Below, in pieces: positions 46,084-58,636 of a DNA stretch of 64,000 nt. Each line of letters begins with the position of its first letter. Within the stretch, counting starts at the first letter, position 1. The DNA comes from Archivesica marissinica. Lineage: Eukaryota; Mollusca; Bivalvia; Venerida; Vesicomyidae. The DNA lies in NCBI GenBank assembly GCA_014843695.1, contig CM026387.1, positions 67,662,718 through 67,726,717 of the forward strand. The letters run 5' to 3'. The notes under the pieces were generated by a model, which saw only the letters and a program-made list of their open reading frames with translations, had not been told where the DNA came from and did not search any database. A program made the position numbers and the translations under genes.

Positions 46084-46204
46084 GACCCTGTTCTCAATGG
46101 AGTATATTCAACTAAAATCCCTCCCTCCAACCAAGTCCTAAAAACTAATATGTCTCCCGTCTCCCTTCCACCAAATGCCAAAACATATTATTTAATCCTT
46201 AACC

Positions 46205-46321
46205 ATTTCCTTCATAGAGATTTAGGTTAATATACAATTGACAGCCATTTAGCTATCATGCAGTGGATAAGTAGTCGCCATATCTATCCCACCTCCATAT
46301 ATATTACTGGGACTTCATAGA
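46205..46321. repeat. Single copy of the 51.5-55.8 kb array unit
   Basis: Contains TTCCTTCATAGAGATTTAGG, GACAGCCATTTAGCTATCAT and GTCGCCATATCTATCCCACC in the same order as the 121-bp units near 55.4-55.8 kb. Confidence 0.9.
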
Positions 46322-46973
46322 GAAATAATAATGCTTGAGATTTGTTTATACCTAAATCATAATATTTTTGGCCAAAATTGGTTCAAGGTGGGGACTAAAA
46401 TATTATCACAAAGTGAACTCTTCCACTTTTACAGTAATAAAACAGCAACATTTAAATCACAGGAGCCCGTAACAAGCTTTTTTGAAATGCTATAAAACCT
46501 ATAAGTATTATACAACTAACATCGAACTATCAACCTACCATGATATACAGGATATTTGTGATTATTAGTGTAAGATTGGAATTTACTTCCTCAAGTGATC
46601 AATCACAAACAAAAAAGCATTATTTGATGGTGATCATGAGATGGAACATTATTAATAAACACAAACCTTCTGGTTTCATTTTTACTACACCTGCAGGTTT
46701 CACTGCAATACACAACCACACAACCACTGATGTTAGTATGAATATTAGCAACAAAAATTAGTTCCCGAATAATTTTTCCAAGTTAGTTCAACCTTTCTGT
46801 CTGTTGTCAAAATTAAGAATAAGAGACCATATTTCTTTATAAATAATATTTATGATCGTCAGAAAGTAGCTAAAATACAAAAGTACATGCAACCGCGGAA
46901 GAGTACGAAACACAAGTAGTGGGAAAGAAAATACAATCCTCCACAGTGAAAATTCACTCATTGGAAAACATTA

Positions 46974-47243
46974 TGTTATGTTATATTTCGGGTTTTACGC
47001 CTGCATCAGCACCATTTTGGGCTATATCGCCGGCGGGCAGTTTACCTAACAACACCTTTCCTGGGCAGGCTCCAGCGGTTAACCAGTACTTGGGTGCACC
47101 AACCTCCGTAAGAAACTGCCAACTTTTTCATATAAATGAGACACGGTCTGAGCGGGGCTCGAACCCGTGACCATCAGTGATGATAGGTTACAGTGGTATT
47201 CAAGTCAGTGACCTTAACCACTCGACCACGGAGGCGGACCATT
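46974..47243 (-). mobile_element. SINE family S3, full
   Basis: Near-identical to 21594-21858; tRNA-like head on the right, body starting TATGTTATATTTCGGGTTTT on the left. Confidence 0.88.
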
Positions 47244-47517
47244 GGAAAACATAAAAGAAAAAAGATTGCTTACTGATATAATAATTCCCCCCCCCCCCCT
47301 GCCTGACAAAATGCAGATCTATAAAATAATGCTTTTACAACTATAATTGCATTGAAATATTGAAAGATGCATGTCATCTATGACTATCAAAAGCAAACGT
47401 ACACAGTTAATGTTAAGACTACAACACAAGCAATTGTTTTATAAAAGAGAACTACAAACTTTAACAAACACATTTTACACATATTTAAATATTATTTTAA
47501 GAGTCCGCATTGTTAGC

Positions 47518-47629
47518 TAAACTGAACATTCCGATCATGCAGAGGCTATTCAGTTCAATACCCCACCCCCACATACATCATTAAATAAATATGCTTTGTT
47601 CTTAGCAAAGCAATAACCACTATCATAAC
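47518..47629. repeat. Array leader, copy 1
   Basis: CTGAACATTCCGATCATGCAG through CTTTGTTCTTAGCAAAGCAA; repeated at 48885-49038. Confidence 0.85.
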
Positions 47630-48672
47630 TACCTTACGACCGACACCACACCTGACAACTACCTTACGACCGACACCACACCTGTCAACTACTGTACCAC
47701 CCACACCACACCTGGCAACTACCTTACGACCGACACCACACCTGTCAACTACTGTACCACCCACACCACACCTGACAACTACCGTACCACCCACACCACA
47801 CCTGACAACTACCTTACGACCGACACCACACCTGTCAACTACCTTACGACCGACACCACACCTGTCAACTACTGTACCACCCACACCACACCTGACAACT
47901 ACCGTACCACCCACACCACACCTGGCAACTACCTTACCACACACACCACACCTGTCAACTACTGTACCACCCACACCACACCTGACAACTACCGTACCAC
48001 CCACACCACACCTGACAACTACCGTACCACCCACACCACACCTGTCAACTACCTTACCACCCCACCACACCTGTCAACTACCTTACCACCCACACCACAC
48101 CTGACAACTACCCTACCACCAACACCACACCTGTCAACTACCTTACCACCCACACCACACCTGTCAACTACCTTACCACCCACACCACACCTGTCAACTA
48201 CCTTACCACCCACACCACACCTGTCAACTACCTTACCACCCACACCTGTCAACTACCTTACCACCCACACCACACCTGTCAACTACCGTACCACCCACAC
48301 CACACCTGTCAACTACCGTACCACCCACACCACACCTGACAACTACCTTACCACCCACACCCACCTGTCAACTACCTTACCACCCACACCACACCTGACA
48401 ACTACCTTACCACCCACACCACACCTGTCAACTACCTTACCACCCACACCACACCTGTCAACTACCTTACCACCCACACCACACCTGTCAACTACCGTAC
48501 CACCCACACCACACCTGTCAACTACCTTACCACCCACACCACATCTGACAACTACCTTACCATCCACACCACACCTGACAACTACCGTACCACCCACACC
48601 ACACCTGACAACTACCTTACCACCCACACCACACCTGACAACTACCTTACCACCCACACCACACCTGTCAAC
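47630..48672. repeat. Tandem array, 30-bp unit, about 35 copies (left block)
   Basis: Unit CAACTACCTTACCACCCACA plus CCACACCTGT, with variants TTACGACCGA and GTACCACC. The minus strand is G-rich (GGTGTGGGTGGTAAGG). Confidence 0.97.
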
Positions 48673-48861
48673 TACTGTGCTTTCAAAGTAAAGTAATAAC
48701 GGTTGTAAACAAACAATCGATACACTATTGCATTATAGGTAAGTCAAGGTATAACCTATTAAACAATAAATCACAGTACCTGTAAGCTATCGTATATTGC
48801 CTTACCTATACAGTAGTGTAATATTCCAACGGTATTATTACTTTACTTTGAAAGCACAGTA
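48673..48861. mobile_element. Tc1/mariner-like MITE (185 bp plus TA duplication) inside the 30-bp array
   Basis: TA on both sides. Left terminus CTGTGCTTTCAAAGTAAAGT; right terminus, reverse-complemented, identical over 24 bases. Second inner arms around ATAGGTAAG. No coding capacity. Confidence 0.88.
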
Positions 48862-48884
48862 CAATACCACCCCACACAACTACC

Positions 48885-49038
48885 GACTGAACATTCCGAT
48901 TATGCAGAGGCTATTCAGTTCAATAAGTCAAGCCTGGGAGCTAGTACCCCACCCCCCCACATACAACATTAAGTAAATATGTTGGGTCGGTGAAGAACTA
49001 AGAAAGCAATGTTTGTTCTTAGCAAAACAAAAACATCT
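48885..49038. repeat. Array leader, copy 2
   Basis: CTGAACATTCCGATTATGCAG, an extra AAGTCAAGCCTGGGAGCTAG, then the same ACATACA..ATTAA.TAAATATG and GTTCTTAGCAAA as in copy 1. Confidence 0.85.
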
Positions 49039-50500
49039 ACCATAACTACCGTACCACCCACACCACACCTGTCAACTACCTTACCACCCACACCACACCT
49101 GTCAACTACCTTACCACCCACACCACACCTGACAACTACCTTACCACCCACACCACACCTGTCAACTACCTTACCACCCACACCACACCTGTCAACTACC
49201 TTACCACCCACACCACACCTGACAACTACCTTACCACCCACACCACACCTGACAACTACCTTACCACCACACCACACCTGCAACTACCTTACCACCCACA
49301 CCACACCTGACAATCACCTTACCACCCACACCACACCTGACAACACCTTACCACCCACACCACACCTGACAACAACATTACCACCACACCACCCTGGCAA
49401 CCACCTTACCACCCACACCACACCTGACAACTACCTTACCACCCACATCACACCTGACAACAACATCACCACCTGGCAACCACCATACCACCCACACCAC
49501 ACCTGACAACTACCTTACCACCACACCACACCTGACAACCACCATACCACCCACACCACACCTGTCAACTACCTTACCACCCACACCACACCTGTCAACT
49601 ACCTTACCACCCACACCACACCTGTCAACTACCTTACACCCACACCACCTGTCAACTACCTTACCACCCCACCACACCTGACAATCACCTTACCACCCAC
49701 ACCACACCTGTCAACTACCTTACCACCCACACCACACCTGACAACTACCTTACCACCCCACCACACTGTCAACTACCTTACCACCCACACCACACCTGTC
49801 ACTCCTTACCACCCACACCACACCTGTCACTACCTTACACCCACACCACACCTGTCACTACCTTACCACCCACACCACACCTGTCAACTACCTTACCACC
49901 CACACACACCTGTCAACTACCTTACCACCCACACCACACCTGTCAACTACCTTACCACCCACACCACACCTGTCAACTACCTACCACCCACACCACACCT
50001 GTCAACTACCTTACCACCCCACCACACCTGTCAACTACCTTACCACCCACACCACACCTGTCAACTACCTTACCACCCACACCACACCTGCAACTACCTT
50101 ACCACCCACACACCCTGTCAACTACCTTACCACCCACACCACACCTGTCAACTACCTTACCACCCACACCACACCTGTCAACTACCTTACCACCCACACC
50201 ACACCTGTCAACTACCTTACCACCCACACCACACCTGTCAACTACCTTACCACCCACACCACACCTGTCAACTACCTTACCACCCACACCACACCTGTCA
50301 ACTACCTTACCACCCACACCACACCTGTCAACTACCTTACCACCCACACCACACCTGTCAACTACCTTACCACCCACACCACACCTGTCAACTACCTTAC
50401 CACCCACACCACACCTGTCAACTACCTTACCACCCACACCACACCTGTCAACTACCTTACCACCCACACCACACCTGTCAACTACCTTACCACCCACACC
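49039..50500. repeat. Tandem array, 30-bp unit, about 49 copies (right block)
   Basis: Same unit as 47630-48672. At 49260-50110 many units show single-base deletions or losses that look like uncorrected read errors; after 50110 units are identical up to the gap. Confidence 0.96.
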
Positions 50501-51500
50501 NNNNNNNNNNNNNNNNNNNNNNNNNNNNNNNNNNNNNNNNNNNNNNNNNNNNNNNNNNNNNNNNNNNNNNNNNNNNNNNNNNNNNNNNNNNNNNNNNNNN
50601 NNNNNNNNNNNNNNNNNNNNNNNNNNNNNNNNNNNNNNNNNNNNNNNNNNNNNNNNNNNNNNNNNNNNNNNNNNNNNNNNNNNNNNNNNNNNNNNNNNNN
50701 NNNNNNNNNNNNNNNNNNNNNNNNNNNNNNNNNNNNNNNNNNNNNNNNNNNNNNNNNNNNNNNNNNNNNNNNNNNNNNNNNNNNNNNNNNNNNNNNNNNN
50801 NNNNNNNNNNNNNNNNNNNNNNNNNNNNNNNNNNNNNNNNNNNNNNNNNNNNNNNNNNNNNNNNNNNNNNNNNNNNNNNNNNNNNNNNNNNNNNNNNNNN
50901 NNNNNNNNNNNNNNNNNNNNNNNNNNNNNNNNNNNNNNNNNNNNNNNNNNNNNNNNNNNNNNNNNNNNNNNNNNNNNNNNNNNNNNNNNNNNNNNNNNNN
51001 NNNNNNNNNNNNNNNNNNNNNNNNNNNNNNNNNNNNNNNNNNNNNNNNNNNNNNNNNNNNNNNNNNNNNNNNNNNNNNNNNNNNNNNNNNNNNNNNNNNN
51101 NNNNNNNNNNNNNNNNNNNNNNNNNNNNNNNNNNNNNNNNNNNNNNNNNNNNNNNNNNNNNNNNNNNNNNNNNNNNNNNNNNNNNNNNNNNNNNNNNNNN
51201 NNNNNNNNNNNNNNNNNNNNNNNNNNNNNNNNNNNNNNNNNNNNNNNNNNNNNNNNNNNNNNNNNNNNNNNNNNNNNNNNNNNNNNNNNNNNNNNNNNNN
51301 NNNNNNNNNNNNNNNNNNNNNNNNNNNNNNNNNNNNNNNNNNNNNNNNNNNNNNNNNNNNNNNNNNNNNNNNNNNNNNNNNNNNNNNNNNNNNNNNNNNN
51401 NNNNNNNNNNNNNNNNNNNNNNNNNNNNNNNNNNNNNNNNNNNNNNNNNNNNNNNNNNNNNNNNNNNNNNNNNNNNNNNNNNNNNNNNNNNNNNNNNNNN
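50501..51500. other. Assembly gap, exactly 1000 N
   Basis: Round-number N run between two unrelated arrays (30-bp left, 66-bp right); true size unknown. Confidence 0.99.
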
Positions 51501-54500
51501 TATACTATTATATCTCCATACAAACGACAGCCATTTAACCCTTTCCTTCATAGAGATTTAGGTTAATATACTATTATATCTCCATACAAACGACAGCCAT
51601 TTAACCCTTTCCTTCATAGAGATTTAGGTTAATATACTATTATATCTCCATACAACGACAGCCATTTAACCCTTTCCTTCATAGAGATTTAGGTTAATAT
51701 ACTATTATATCTCCATACAACGACAGCCATTTAACCCTTTCCTTCATAGAGATTTAGTTATATACTATTTATCTCCATACAACGACAGCCTTTAACCTTT
51801 CTTCATAGAGATTTAGGTTAATATACTATTATATCTCCATACAAACGACAGCCATTTAACCCTTTCCTTCAAGAGATTTAGGTTAATATACTATTATATC
51901 TCCATACAAACGACAGCCATTTAACCCTTTCCTTCATAGAGATTTAGGTTAATATACTATTATATCTCCATACAAACGACAGCCATTTAACCCTTTCCTT
52001 CATAGAGATTTAGGTTAATATACTATTATATCTCCATACAAACGACAGCCATTTAACCCTTTCCTTCATAGAGATTTAGGTTAATATACTATTATATCTC
52101 CATACAAAGACAGCCATTTAACCCTTTCCTTCATAGAGATTTAGGTTAATATACTATTATATCTCCATACAAACGACAGCCATTTAACCCTTTCCTTCAT
52201 AGAGATTTAGGTTAATATACTATTATATCTCCATACAAACGACAGCCATTTAACCCTTTCCTTCATAGAGATTTAGGTTAATATACTATTATATCTCCAT
52301 ACAAACGACAGCCATTTAACCCTTTCCTTCATAGAGATTTAGGTTAATATACTATTATATCTCCATACAAACGACAGCCATTTAACCCTTTCCTTCATAG
52401 AGATTTAGGTTAATATACTATTATATCTCCATACAAACGACAGCCATTTAACCCTTTCCTTCATAGAGATTTAGGTTAATATACTATTATATCTCCATAC
52501 AAACGACAGCCATTTAACCCTTTCCTTCATAGAGATTTAGGTTAATATACTATCATATCTCCATACAAACGACAGCCATTTAACCCTTTCCTTCATAGAG
52601 ATTTAGGTTAATATACTATTATATCTCCATACAAACGACAGCCATTTAACCCTTTCCTTCATAGAGATTTAGGTTAATATACTATTATATCTCCATACAA
52701 ACGACAGCCATTTAACCCTTTCCTTCATAGAGATTTAGGTTAATATACTATTATATCTCCATACAAACGACAGCCATTTAACCCTTCCTTCATAGAGATT
52801 TAGGTTAATATACTATTATATCTCCATACAAACGACAGCCATTTAACCCTTTCCTTCATAGAGATTTAGGTTAATATACTATTATATCTCCATACAAACG
52901 ACAGCCATTTAACCCTTTCCTTCATAGAGATTTATGTTAATATACTATTATATCTCCATACAAACGACAGCCATTTAACCCTTTCCTTCATAGAGATTTA
53001 GGTTAATATACTATTATATCTCCATACAAACGACAGCCATTTAACCCTTTCCTTCATAGAGATTTAGGTTAATATACTATTATATCTCCATACAAACGAC
53101 AGCCATTTAACCCTTTCCTTCATAGAGATTTAGGTTAATATACTATTATATCTCCATACAAACGACAGCCATTTAACCCTTTCCTTCATAGAGATTTAGG
53201 TTAATATACTATTATATCTCCATACAAACGACAGCCATTTAACCCTTTCCTTCATAGAGATTTAGGTTAATATACTATTATATCTCCATACAAACGACAG
53301 CCATTTAACCCTTTCCTTCATAGAGATTTAGGTTAATATACTATCATATCTCCATACAAACGACAGCCATTTAACCCTTTCCTTCATAGAGATTTAGGTT
53401 AATATACTATCATATCTCCATACAAACGACAGCCATTTAACCCTTTCCTTCATAGAGATTTATGTTAATATACTATTATATCTCCATACAAACGACAGCC
53501 ATTTAACCCTTTCCTTCATAGAGATTTAGGTTAATATACTATTATATCTCCATACAAACGACAGCCATTTAACCCTTTCCTTCATAGAGATTTAGGTTAA
53601 TATACTATTATATCTCCATACAAACGACAGCCATTTAACCCTTTCCTTCATAGAGATTTATGTTAATATACTATTATATCTCCATACAAACGACAGCCAT
53701 TTAACCCTTTCCTTCATAGAGATTTAGGTTAATATACTATTATATCTCCATACAAACGACAGCCATTTAACCCTTTCCTTCATAGAGATTTAGGTTAATA
53801 TACTATTATATCTCCATACAAACGACAGCCATTTAACCCTTTCCTTCATAGAGATTTAGGTTAATATACTATTATATCTCCATACAAACGACAGCCATTT
53901 AACCCTTTCCTTCATAGAGATTTAGGTTAATATACTATTATATCTCCATACAAACGACAGCCATTTAACCCTTTCCTTCATAGAGATTTAGGTTAATATA
54001 CTATTATATCTCCATACAAACGACAGCCATTTAACCCTTTCCTTCATAGAGATTTAGGTTAATATACTATTATATCTCCATACAAACGACAGCCATTTAA
54101 CCCTTTCCTTCATAGAGATTTAGGTTAATATACTATTATATCTCCATACAAACGACAGCCATTTAACCCTTTCCTTCATAGAGATTTAGGTTAATATACT
54201 ATCATATCTCCATACAAACGACAGCCATTTAACCCTTTCCTTCATAGAGATTTAGGTTAATATACTATTATATCTCCATACAAACGACAGCCATTTACCT
54301 TCCTTCATAGAGATTTAGGTTAATATACTATCATATCTCCATACAAACGACAGCCATTTAACCCTTTCCTTCATAGAGATTTAGGTTAATATACTATCAT
54401 ATCTCCATACAAACGACAGCCATTTAACCCTTTCCTTCATAGAGATTTAGGTTAATATACTATTATATCTCCATACAAACGACAGCCATTTAACCCTTTC

Positions 54501-55390
54501 CTTCATAGAGATTTAGGTTAATATACTATTATATCTCCATACAAACGACAGCCATTTAACCCTTTCCTTCATAGAGATTTAGGTTAATATACTATTACAT
54601 CTCCATACAAACGACAGCCATTTAACCCTTTCCTTCATAGAGATTTAGGTTAATATACTATTATATCTCCATACAAACGACAGCCATTTAACCCTTTCCT
54701 TCATAGAGATTTAGGTTAATATACTATTATATCTCCATACAAACGACAGCCATTTAACCCTTTCCTTCATAGAGATTTAGGTTAATATACTATTATATCT
54801 CCATACAAACGACAGCCATTTAACCCTTTCCTTCATAGAGATTTAGGTTAATATACTATTATATCTCCATACAAACGACAGCCATTTAACCCTTTCCTTC
54901 ATAGAGATTTAGGTTAATATACTATTATATCTCCATACAAACGACAGCCATTTAACCCTTTCCTTCATAGAGATTTAGGTTAATATACTATTATATCTCC
55001 ATACAAACGACAGCCATTTAACCCTTTCCTTCATAGAGATTTAGGTTAATATACTATTATATCTCCATACAAACGACAGCCATTTAACCCTTTCCTTCAT
55101 AGAGATTTAGGTTAATATACTATTATATCTCCATACAAACGACAGCCATTTAACCCTTTCCTTCATAGAGATTTAGGTTAATATACTATTATATCTCCAT
55201 ACAAACGACAGCCATTTAACCCTTTCCTTCATAGAGATTTAGGTTAATATACTATTATATCTCCATACAAACGACAGCCATTTAACCCTTTCCTTCATAG
55301 AGATTTAGGTTAATATACTATTATATCTCCATACAAACGACAGCCATTTAACCCTTTCCTTCATAGAGATTTAGGTTAATATACTATTAC
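51501..55390. repeat. Tandem array, 66-bp unit, about 59 copies
   Basis: Unit contains TATACTATTATATCTCCATA, CAAACGACAGCCATTTAACC and CTTTCCTTCATAGAGATTTA. Very uniform. Single-base deletions cluster next to the gap (51650-51880). Confidence 0.98.
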
Positions 55391-55830
55391 ATCTCCATAC
55401 AAACGACAGCCATTTAGCTATCATGCAGTGGATAAGTAGTCGCCATATCTATTCCACCTCCATAGATATTACTGGGACTACATAGAGATTTAGGTTAATA
55501 TACTATTATATCTCCATACAAACGACAGCCATTTAGCTATCATGCAGTGGATAAGTAGTCGCCATATCTATTCCACCTCCATAGATATTACTGGGACTAC
55601 ATAGAGATTTAGGTTAATATACTATTATATCTCATACAAACGACAGCCATTTAGCTATCATGCAGTGGATAAGTAGTCGCCATATCTATTCCACCTCCAT
55701 AGATATTACTGGGACTACATAGAGATTTAGGTTAATATACTATTATATCTCCATACAAACGACAGCCATTTAGCTATCATGCAGTGGATAAGTAGTCGTC
55801 ATATCTATCCCACCTCCATAGATATTACTG
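55391..55830. repeat. Tandem repeat, 121-bp unit, about 3.6 copies
   Basis: Extended units sharing the 66-bp core plus GCTATCATGCAGTGGATAAG and GTCGCCATATCTATTCCACC. Confidence 0.95.
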
Positions 55831-55984
55831 AGACTGCATGAAATTCTGGCCTTTATTATGAACATTGGTTTGGCTACTACTACATTGTCAATGTATGTTG
55901 TATTGGTAATGGCGTCAAGAGGTGCTTCTATGAGGGAAAGGGTTAATACTGTTGGATGTTAACATTTGTTTATTCAAATTGATA

Positions 55985-56075
55985 TATTGTTGTTTTGTTT
56001 TCATTACATGTGCATGTTTGGAATATGTGTAATTATTTTGTATTTTGATCAGGAAATAAAATTTGAAAAAAAAAT
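55985..56075 (+). mobile_element. Possible retroposon 3' end (AATAAA and A tail)
   Basis: T-rich stretch ending GGAAATAAAATTTG directly followed by nine A. This resembles the 3' end of a LINE or retrocopy. No coding part is recognisable upstream, where the array begins. Confidence 0.35.
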
Positions 56076-56167
56076 CACAGCAATCTCAAGAAGTCGGGGT
56101 CACATCCTGTATGTGTGATGTCATAATAAACAAAGGATGACCTAAGCATCATGCAAATGTTGGGTGG

Positions 56168-56500
56168 GTTCTCAATAAATTGCTCTCCACCTCAGAGCAG
56201 AGCATCGTAAAAGTTGTACAGAAAATATTCACATATATGTATCTTATATAATGTAAATCAATGCATTTTTTCAATAAATTGTTCTCCACCTCAGAGCAGA
56301 GCATCGTAAAAGTTGTACAGAAAATATTCACATATATGTATCTTATATAATGTAAATCAATGCTTTTTTTCAATAAATTGTTCTCCACCTCAGAACAGAG
56401 CATCATAAAAGTTGTACACAAAATATTCACATATATGTATCTTATATAATGTAAATCAATGCATTTTCTCAATAAATTGTTCTCCACCTCAGAGCAGAGG
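56168..56500. repeat. Tandem repeat, 90-bp unit, about 3.7 copies
   Basis: Unit contains CAATAAATTGTTCTCCACCT and CATATATGTATCTTATATAA. The 90-bp period keeps a minus frame open for 147 codons; the peptide has no recognisable family. Confidence 0.93.
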
Positions 56501-56648
56501 TAAATCAATGTATAGCACAAGAATGTGATAATACATGTAGGTATTAACACATTTACATTGATAGTGTAAACATTCTTCACAGAAGCATCCATTGAACTTG
56601 TATATTAGTAATGATTAAATAATTCACAGACCCCTTTAATAACATTAA

Positions 56649-56811
56649 GTATGTGAGATGGTACGGTGGTCGCCAGATCGAACAGGTGGGTTTTCTCTGG
56701 GTACTCCCACACGAATGACCACATATACGCTTTCATCCGCGCCAACGAGATTGATTAATATAAGTTGTTAAAACTTGCTTCGCAATCGTTGTAAAATAAA
56801 TAAAGTTTAAA
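56649..56811 (+). mobile_element. SINE family S4, head missing
   Basis: GTATGTGAGATGGTACGGTG body through AAAATAAATAAAGTTT tail. Confidence 0.82.
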
Positions 56812-56995
56812 AAATAACATTTCTTTGAAGAGTCAGAGTCTTAGGTACGTACGGTACGTCATGCCACGGTGATCCTTTGTATGGATCTAGGCATACAGGC
56901 CACATCTTAGCAATACGGTTCGACCAGGAACTTAGATTGTCAATTAAACAGATTCTGGTTCCACTGACAAAGAAGTTTGTGCAGCCACAAGGATT

Positions 56996-57212
56996 AACTC
57001 GCTCCTCACCAATGCAACCCGGGTTCGATCCTCGGATCAGGATGTGAGATGGTACGGTGGTCGCGAGATCGGACAGGTGGGTTTTCTCCGGGTACTCCGG
57101 TTTCTTCCCACACGAATGACCACATACACGCTTTCATCCGCGCCAACGAGAGTGATTAATATAAGTTTTTAAAACTTGCTTCGCAATTGTTGTAAAATAA
57201 ATAAAGTTTAAA
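56996..57212 (+). mobile_element. SINE family S4, near full
   Basis: Head CTCACCAATGCAACCCGGG and B box GGGTTCGATCCTC, body, AATAAAGTTT and A tail. Only about 185 bases from the preceding copy in the same orientation. Confidence 0.86.
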
Positions 57213-58361
57213 AAAAAACATAACTAAATCGTCAACGTTGCCATAAGCACAATTTCGAGGAGCAATATATCGGCGTGCTATTCATGCATGAAGGCACGTG
57301 ATTTTCTTAGCGGGAAAACATAGGATGATCACTTCTAGGCGAAACATCGTAAGGTGGACATCGACCGACAATTACAGCCATTCAAGTTTGCATGGATGTG
57401 TATGTTCAGTGTGTTTTTCGGCGAAATTAGTGTTGTATTTTATTGGATAGAGTGATGGAATTTCACAGTTATTATATATGTGGAGGGGAAGATGGAAGCT
57501 ATATACATTATATAAGATAGATATTTCTATATAGAAATGCTTTTGGTTTCGGGGTACAGTTTTCCAGAGTTTTTTACATAAACGACAAACTTATGAATCT
57601 TTACCTCTCGTTTTTACACTGGCCCAGTCCAAAATTAATTTGGCAATAAGGAATCCAAAATGGGTAGACAATTCACAGTATTGATTAGATACGTACACAC
57701 CATTTATATACATTATATTTGTATTTAATAGATTGTGTTTATATTAAACATGCCTGTAAATAAACGCCAGACCGCAAGTCGATTTCACTATCGCGAGTCT
57801 CGCTCACTGCAAACGTTTTTGTTTTTTTGTGTGGAGGTACGTAAAGACAAAATAAAGAGCGCAGGAAAGATGCATAACCAAACTAACTATGGAATTTGTT
57901 GCATTATGGCACCGATAACATGTCAACAATACAGTGGAAAGCAAACTAGCGGAAATACATGGAACCAGCCTAATTATAATAATTGTATATGTATCCCCGT
58001 TATCAGATGGGAACCAATTATAGCATAATCTGAACACCACGTGATCAAATTGGCGCTAACACTCGGTACAAGCCTGCCATCGGCGAATCCGCCGGGAACC
58101 AATCATTGCAGAATTTGAACTGCTACATAACTAAACTGGTATGCGGAATTCTGGATCCCAGCTCAAGCCCGTAATTGTATGAAAACACCAATGATGGCTT
58201 GGAACCAGTTGACTAAAAACAAATACATATTAAAACCTATAGGGATGAATACATAATAGTAATTCTTAACACATTAATTCGCATTCGTCCAGAAAAACTA
58301 TTTCAGCATCTTAGTAAAATTAGGCAATTCTGTGATGGCAATTTAGTTAATATTTACTTAC

Positions 58362-58441
58362 AGATTTTATATTTGTGTGGACGCTCTTGTAGTCTTCAAT
58401 GTGATCAATTGGCTCAAAACAGCAACCGTTAGTTCCCGTAC
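58362..58441 (-). CDS. HK: Hexokinase exon (GTGTN nucleotide-binding block)
   Basis: An 80-bp minus-strand exon with acceptor TTTACTCGCACAG and donor GTAAGTAA, phase 1 in and phase 0 out. With the split Gly it reads GTGTNGCCFEPIDHIEDYK and continues to NIKS. The hexokinase motif is G(T/S)G(T/S)NACYME, a phosphate/adenosine-binding loop of the large domain. The exon stops earlier than the vertebrate equivalent, which runs on through INTEWGAFGD. I did not find that next block in phase 0 anywhere to the left. The rest of the gene may lie in the N gap at 50501-51500, may have been missed, or may be lost. Confidence 0.9.
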
Positions 58442-58636
58442 CTGTGCGAGTAAACCACAACATTTCATTAGTTGAACATAACATGGTGGCCGCAGTAGCT
58501 GATTCGGGAAGGTCCGTAACTAATGTTGCTAGAACTTGTGACCCGACCCGTTTGCTTTTCTTTAATTTGTCATGTTTTGTATTCACATGTACATGTAAAA
58601 CGAATGGTTAAATAAAATATGATTAAACTAAGTGAC

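Larger units (their letters stand above)
39119..58361. other. Gene-poor region between the two genes (19.2 kb)
   Basis: Should contain the 3' half of hexokinase and the anoctamin promoter if both genes are intact. I see arrays, SINEs, MITEs, a 1000-N gap and two weak candidate exons. Stretches 39440-41090, 41650-42040, 43520-44500, 45550-45960, 46325-46970 and 57220-58360 contain no feature that I can name. 58000-58200 has two or three degenerate copies of a GGGAACCAAT motif. Confidence 0.6.

Noticed and set aside
45811..46230. 139-codon plus-strand frame
   Set aside because: Runs through a hairpin MITE and the seed copy of the 66-bp repeat. No domain.
56149..56592. 147-codon minus-strand frame with 30-residue repeats
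   Set aside because: Product of a 90-bp tandem repeat; no family and no splice context.
57735..58028. 97-codon plus-strand frame beginning near MPVNKRQTASRF, with a GTACGT donor-like site at 57837
   Set aside because: No recognisable family, and it overlaps degenerate GGGAACCAAT repeats at its end. Too weak to list as a gene.
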